Positions 33,266-37,120 of a stretch of 37,120 nucleotides of DNA are shown piece after piece (within the stretch, counting starts at the first letter, position 1; each line of letters begins with the position of its first letter). The notes beneath the pieces were generated by a model, which was not told where the DNA came from, ran no database searches, and saw nothing but the letters and a program-made list of their open reading frames with translations. Where the stretch lies: NCBI GenBank assembly GCA_003427395.1, contig BFEA01000083.1, positions 1,341,782 through 1,378,901 on the forward strand, written 5' to 3'. The DNA is from Chara braunii. Taxonomy: Eukaryota; Streptophyta; Charophyceae; Charales; Characeae. The position numbers and the translations under genes were made by a program.

Positions 33266-34039
33266 TTACCAGCCTGTTTCTACTCCCGTTGGCTCATTCA
33301 ATCGGTGTAAATCATCCACGTACGTCATCCCCCGACTTATTTTCCACCGGACAACGCCCCATAGAACTTCATCACCTAAGACCGGGGCCCTTGGCCTGGT
33401 GGTAAAAACGGCGCGCAGAGTCCGCAACACCTCATACCTCTGCTCCCCTCTAAACGGCCCCATTTCTAGGAAGGCCCGGTAGTATTCCCGGTGTATCATC
33501 GTGTCTTCGTATGTCAGAGTGGCAAGGTCAGCTACTGCGCGTCTGACAAGTTCCACTCCGCCTAGCCTTTCTAGCAGGAAGGGCGACAGTCTCATCCGAA
33601 CATTCTCACTGGGCAATTCAAAGCTCCCGACCATGGTTACCCTAAGGTTTGCTGTTACATCATCCATCCCTGGGTCTGCAAATTCGATTCCCGCCTGCCA
33701 CACCAACTGCCACGCCCCTTCGAACATGCTCAATGGATCCTCCCCTGATGCCAACATGACTCCAAACTCCCGCCACCCATCCTCTGATATATACAACCGC
33801 CCTTCTGCACGCACATGCCCTCGCGGGTCCGGGTTCCATTCCCCACTCTCGTCCGCATGCCACTCAACTTTCGTTACTAAGTAAACCATGTTTTCCACAA
33901 GTTCGACTCCGACCCAATCTGCCACCAGGTGCCAACCCCCACTTGCCGCCGACAAGCTAACCTCTGCCCCACCTGGTACTTCCCTAGGCGGCTCAATGCC
34001 TAGGGGGCGTTCCTCAAGAAACGTCCTTCTTCACGCCAT
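33266..34039 (-). CDS. unrecognised retroelement-associated module, copy B (best preserved)
   Basis: Open for at least 230 codons without a stop. The ATG at 34039 gives M-A-stop(TGA 34031)-R-R and then stays open to 33266. Landmarks, counted from a TTG at 33955: EVSL just before residue 1, EGRLYISEDGW with Trp61, LASGEDPL (69-75), LRVTMVGSFELP (104-115), LGG (131-133), EMGPFRGEQRYEVLRTLR (164-181) and MTYVDDLHRLNEP (210-222). It is acidic and Trp-rich, with no signal peptide, membrane segment or Cys motif. It looks like a small soluble alpha/beta protein. It is flanked by A upstream and C downstream in the same orientation, then Gag. It may be a decayed gene whose nonsense codon 3 is bypassed by a later start, or an internal part of a longer product. 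Function unknown. Confidence 0.55.
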
Positions 34040-34162
34040 CGCGCACTCGTCCTTGATCTCCTAGCTCACGATCCGCACTGAATCCCTACAATGGCCAGAC
34101 ATCCCATTCCCTTATCTTAGCGGTTTTTTCCCATATTTGCCTGGCCCTCGGCTTTCCAGCTC

Positions 34163-34834
34163 TTAGTCGAACCACAGTACTTCGAACAGTTTGAACACAT
34201 CATCCACATAGCAAGGTGTTGCTGCTACCTCACAGCGGATTATGGCCTCCCTAGTTTCCGAAGCCACCTCCTGCCGGTCATTCCTTTCGATGTCCAAAAT
34301 GATAAGGACCTCTCGGGCTCTATCGCCATGGAAGGGCCCGTATTTCAAGGACGTCCTATAAAATTCCTCTGTCAGCCACGTGCAGTTCACGTATATTCGC
34401 TCCATCGTGTCGGCTACCTCTGTCACGTGATCAAAACCCCCAAACCAATCTGCCACGAACTCGGGCACCCTGGTCTTGGTTCGGGCGCCAGGCGGTTTAA
34501 ATTCCTTCCATCCTCCCATCATGACTCTGCTGCCGACCGTATCCCAACCCTGGTTGGAGGACTTTTCCCCTGTCTGCCGAACCCTTGCCTCTGCGTCCCC
34601 TAAAAGCCACATCGGATTCTTCCCTGCTGCAAGCGTCGTCCAGAACAGGTGTCAGCCTTGTTTAGAGAGAACGATCGTTCCAACCGATTCCACCCTACCT
34701 TCCGCAATCTCTTCCCATCCTTTCTCTTCCCTCAACGGTGTAGGGCCAGACCCCGCTAGACTTTCGAGCCTTAGTCGACCCCACGGCGGGTCCCAGTTGG
34801 CTCGGCCCGCCCACACTCATGCTCAGGGCGCGGG
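34163..34834 (-). pseudogene. unrecognised retroelement-associated module, copy A
   Basis: The C-terminal 149 codons (34612-34163) are open: LAAGKNPMWLL, RVMMGGWKEFKPPGA, RVPEFVADWFGG, YGPFHGDRAREVLIILD and PCYVDDVFKLFEVLWFD. Upstream in the same frame is TGA at 34652, at the position homologous to the TGA of copy C and Trp61 of copy B, preceded by EGRVESVGTIVLSKQG. The N-terminal start is uncertain: an MARALSM.. reading begins at 34834 in another frame, implying one frameshift. This is the most upstream of the three tandem modules. Confidence 0.55.
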
Positions 34835-34839
34835 CCATT

Positions 34840-35795
34840 CGTCCCAAGGTCACCCCCACCTAGTGCTTTGAGATGGATGGGGGTGGACCATCGCGCGAGA
34901 GGGCTTTGACATTGAGGATGTAGCTCAGCCCTCACGCCGGGTGGTAGTCTCGCTGGTCGTTCTGCAACGCTGATTTGATTCTTTATTGTGTTCTCAAGCA
35001 ACTGCTCCTTCCAATACGCAGGCAGTCCAGTGGTTCTTTGAGCCTTTCTCTTCTTTTGTGCGTAGGTTAAGCGTCATCCTTAGGCCACGCACCATTTCCC
35101 TAAGCATTTTGGCTATATGCCGTCATCGGGGTGCGGTGGGGCCGTCCTTCCCCTCGCCTCTACGCATCCATCGGAGCTCTCAATTTGCTTCCCACCTTAT
35201 TGAAGTAGGCCCCTTAGTCTTTTCGGGGTCCTCATATGCATGCACACACAACATCACTTTTTCCTTGGCATGACAACACTCTCAACTTGCACCCCAAGTC
35301 TTCAAACGCACAAGTCATATCCATGGGGTAGTTCTATGTCAAGGGTCCCATAGCCCCTACGCCCTCTTCCCTTCCCCTCTTGATGCCCGGTTCCACTTGC
35401 CCCTATCCCGCTCGAGGCATCTTTATTCATCACTTACCTGCACAATCCCACACAAACAAGAAGATCCATACAATCCCCCATCGGGGGTCAACACATAGCC
35501 CTTCCCACATGCCTATTTTTTCAAGTCCTTTGGCTGCTCATTGTTCCCTCTTGTTGTTCAATCAGCCCATTCTCTTCTCATAGTCATGCAGTCAGGGAGA
35601 TGGTTGAGTCAAACTGACCTCACTTTCAACTTATGCTTTCTTCCGGATTCCGCCTCTCCCACTTCTTTTTTTGGACATCCTCTCTCTTGCCTTCTTGGTG
35701 GCACAAGAAACCGGCTACCCCCCCCTTGTCCTCTTTCTCCACCAAGTGAGGTCTGATTTCGTTCTCCGCTCGTGCCCTGGCAATGTTTTCCAAGT
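34840..35795. other. no gene recognised
   Basis: No supported gene. A weak minus-strand coding-like stretch (KMLREMVRGLRM.. between about 34990 and 35170) is broken by stops and has no match I recognise. A CCCCC-ATC-GGGGG inverted repeat lies near 35476. No LTR or primer-binding site for the large element was found here. Confidence 0.4.
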
Positions 35796-35985
35796 GAGGG
35801 GGGGAGAAGGGTTAGTCATATGCTAAGTGAGGGGAAGGGGGAGAGAGGGCCGGATGATGATGCGAGGGAGAGAGAGGGGAAGAGAGAGAAAGAGAGAAAA
35901 GGCAAGGGGGAAGAGGAGAGAGTGAGAAAGAGGGGGAGGGAGAGAGAAGAGAAAGGGATAGGGGGAGAGCAAATGAAGGAAGGAG

Positions 35986-36044
<59 letters not shown>

Positions 36045-36090
36045 GACAGAGACAGAGACAGAGACAGACAGAGAGAGAGAGAGAAAAGGC
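35796..36090 (+). repeat. purine-rich tract with GATA and GAGACA microsatellites
   Basis: The plus strand is almost purely A/G from about 35800, with GAGA/GGGA runs. A (GATA)n run of 58 bases lies at 35987-36044, followed by (GAGACA)n to about 36070 and (GA)n to about 36084. The long homopurine strand could form triplex DNA. It encodes nothing credible. Confidence 0.85.
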
Positions 36091-36174
36091 AAGAGTCTCT
36101 TAGTCCTAATCAAGTCATCACCCCGTAATAGCAGCCCAATGTCGATCACCCATCCCTTAGAGAAAGAGCAACTA

Positions 36175-36734
36175 AAGTAAGAACCGGAACATCCACTCAT
36201 GCTTGAACTTGACAAAAGTGTAAAAGTGAATTAGTGGAACACATGCATATGAAGGAGAGGTTGACCAAGCAAGAACCAGAATATCAGCACATGATTGAAC
36301 TTGACAATCGGAAGAAATGAACTAATGGAACGCATGCACATGAAGGAGAGATTGACCAAGTAAGAACCGGATCATCAACACATGCTTGAACTTGACCAAA
36401 GGAAGAAGTGAACGAGTGGAACACATGCACATGAAGGAAAGATTGACTAAGTAAGAACCGGATCATCAACACATGTTTGAACTCGACAAAAGGAAGAAGT
36501 GGACTAATGGAACACATGCACATGAAGCAGAGATTGACCAAGTAAGAACCGGAACATCAATACATGCTTGAACTTGACAAAAGGAAGAATTGAACTAGTG
36601 TTGCACATGCACATGAAGGAGAGGTTGACCAAGTAAGAACCGGAACATCAACACATGATGGAACTTGACAAGCAGAAGAAGTAAAGTAATGGAACACATG
36701 CACATGAATGAGAGGTTGACCAAGTAAGAACCGG
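36175..36734. repeat. 91-bp satellite, about six units
   Basis: GAACCGGAwCATC recurs at 36181, 36273, 36364, 36455, 36546, 36637 and 36728, that is every 91 bp (once 92). Each unit also carries ACACATGCACATGAAG, TTGACCAAGTAAG and TGCTTGAACTTGAC. Units are roughly 90% alike by eye. Confidence 0.92.
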
Positions 36735-37120
36735 TATGTTTCTATGAGAGAGTTGAGTCGTGTATGTGAGTGAGACTTGCTCAAACATATGCACATGGCT
36801 CATGATTGCAACCAAACTTGAAACGGAATGTCATCATGTAAGACTTAAGCCATGCATGTGAGTGAGACTTGCTCAAACACATGCACATGGCTCATGATTG
36901 CAACCAAGCTTGAAATGGAATGTCATCATGTGAGAGTTAAGCCATGCATGTGAGTGAGACTTGCTCAAACACATGCACATGGCTCATGATTGCAACCAAG
37001 CTTGAAACGGAATGTCATCATGTGAGAGCTAAGTCATGCATGTGAGTGAGACTTGCTCAAACACATGCACATGGCTCATGATTGCAACCAAGCTTGAAAC
37101 GGAATGTCATCATGTGAGAG
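36735..37120. repeat. 92-bp satellite, about four units, runs off the window
   Basis: GTGAGTGAGACTTGCTCAAA recurs at 36766, 36858, 36950 and 37042, exactly 92 bp apart, with very high identity. It follows the 91-bp array directly and shares with it ACACATGCACATG, CCAAG and GAAmCGGAA in the same order. It continues beyond the window end. Confidence 0.93.

Noticed and set aside
32853-34654. TGA read as Trp by a variant genetic code
   Set aside because: TAA and TAG also interrupt neighbouring genes, and TGG Trp codons are common. Decay explains the data without recoding.
34920-34960. TAGCTCAGC phrase near 34921 as the A box of a tRNA gene
   Set aside because: No acceptor pairing or B box follows at the right distance.
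35823-36215. 130-codon minus-strand ORF with Ser/Leu/Tyr-Ile repeats
   Set aside because: Translation of GATA/GA microsatellite DNA (YLSI and LSLS runs).
36175-37120. Regular repeats as a possible CRISPR array
   Set aside because: Whole 91/92-bp units are conserved with no unique spacers, in eukaryotic context. This is satellite DNA.

Overview
The window looks like repeat-dense nuclear DNA of a plant-lineage eukaryote. It has decayed Ty3/gypsy polyproteins, satellites, splice-donor-like sites and no bacterial-style operons. The Gag-Pol wording resembles elements I associate with charophyte green algae (Chara type), but that is an impression from memory and no search was run. I see no intact host gene with a recognisable function.

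Layout. (1) 1-5494 and 13264-18771 are two diverged copies of one ~5.5-kb repeat. Both begin at the same base, inside a 123-bp tandem repeat, and the second starts directly after an 840-base N gap (12424-13263). Each copy carries an irregular array of ten short hairpin-like motifs with the hexaloop ATCTTA, a cluster of splice-donor-like sites, a CAA/CAG-rich tract and long pyrimidine-rich stretches. (2) 5495-12423 holds a tRNA-like element and, on the minus strand, a retroelement fragment. Read 5' to 3' on the minus strand, this fragment is a putative LTR, a 19-base match to the 3' end of tRNA-Asp (primer-binding site), a leader with a 21-bp W-box/ACGT tandem, a decayed copy of an unrecognised protein module (module D), and a Gag with a CCHC knuckle. 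No pol follows. (3) 18772-24085 is mostly non-coding, with several small degenerate tandem repeats. (4) 24086-34834, minus strand, is a second, larger element: three tandem copies of the same unrecognised module (A, B, C), then Gag, protease, RT, RNase H and integrase, then a further ORF with a nuclear-type acidic tail and a SUMO-interacting-like motif. Nearly every segment carries nonsense codons or frameshifts. (5) 34835-37120 ends in a purine-rich/GATA microsatellite and two adjoining, related satellites of 91 and 92 bp.

The observation I rate highest is the unrecognised ~225-260-residue module. It occurs four times, each time upstream of a gag, and in one case between a primer-binding site and gag. 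This suggests an extra 5' gene of these retroelements. Module B is the best preserved. The second most interesting signals are the hairpin array in the 5.5-kb repeat, the SUMO-interacting-like V-I-[D/E]-L motifs in three separate proteins, and the tandem W-box array in a retroelement leader.
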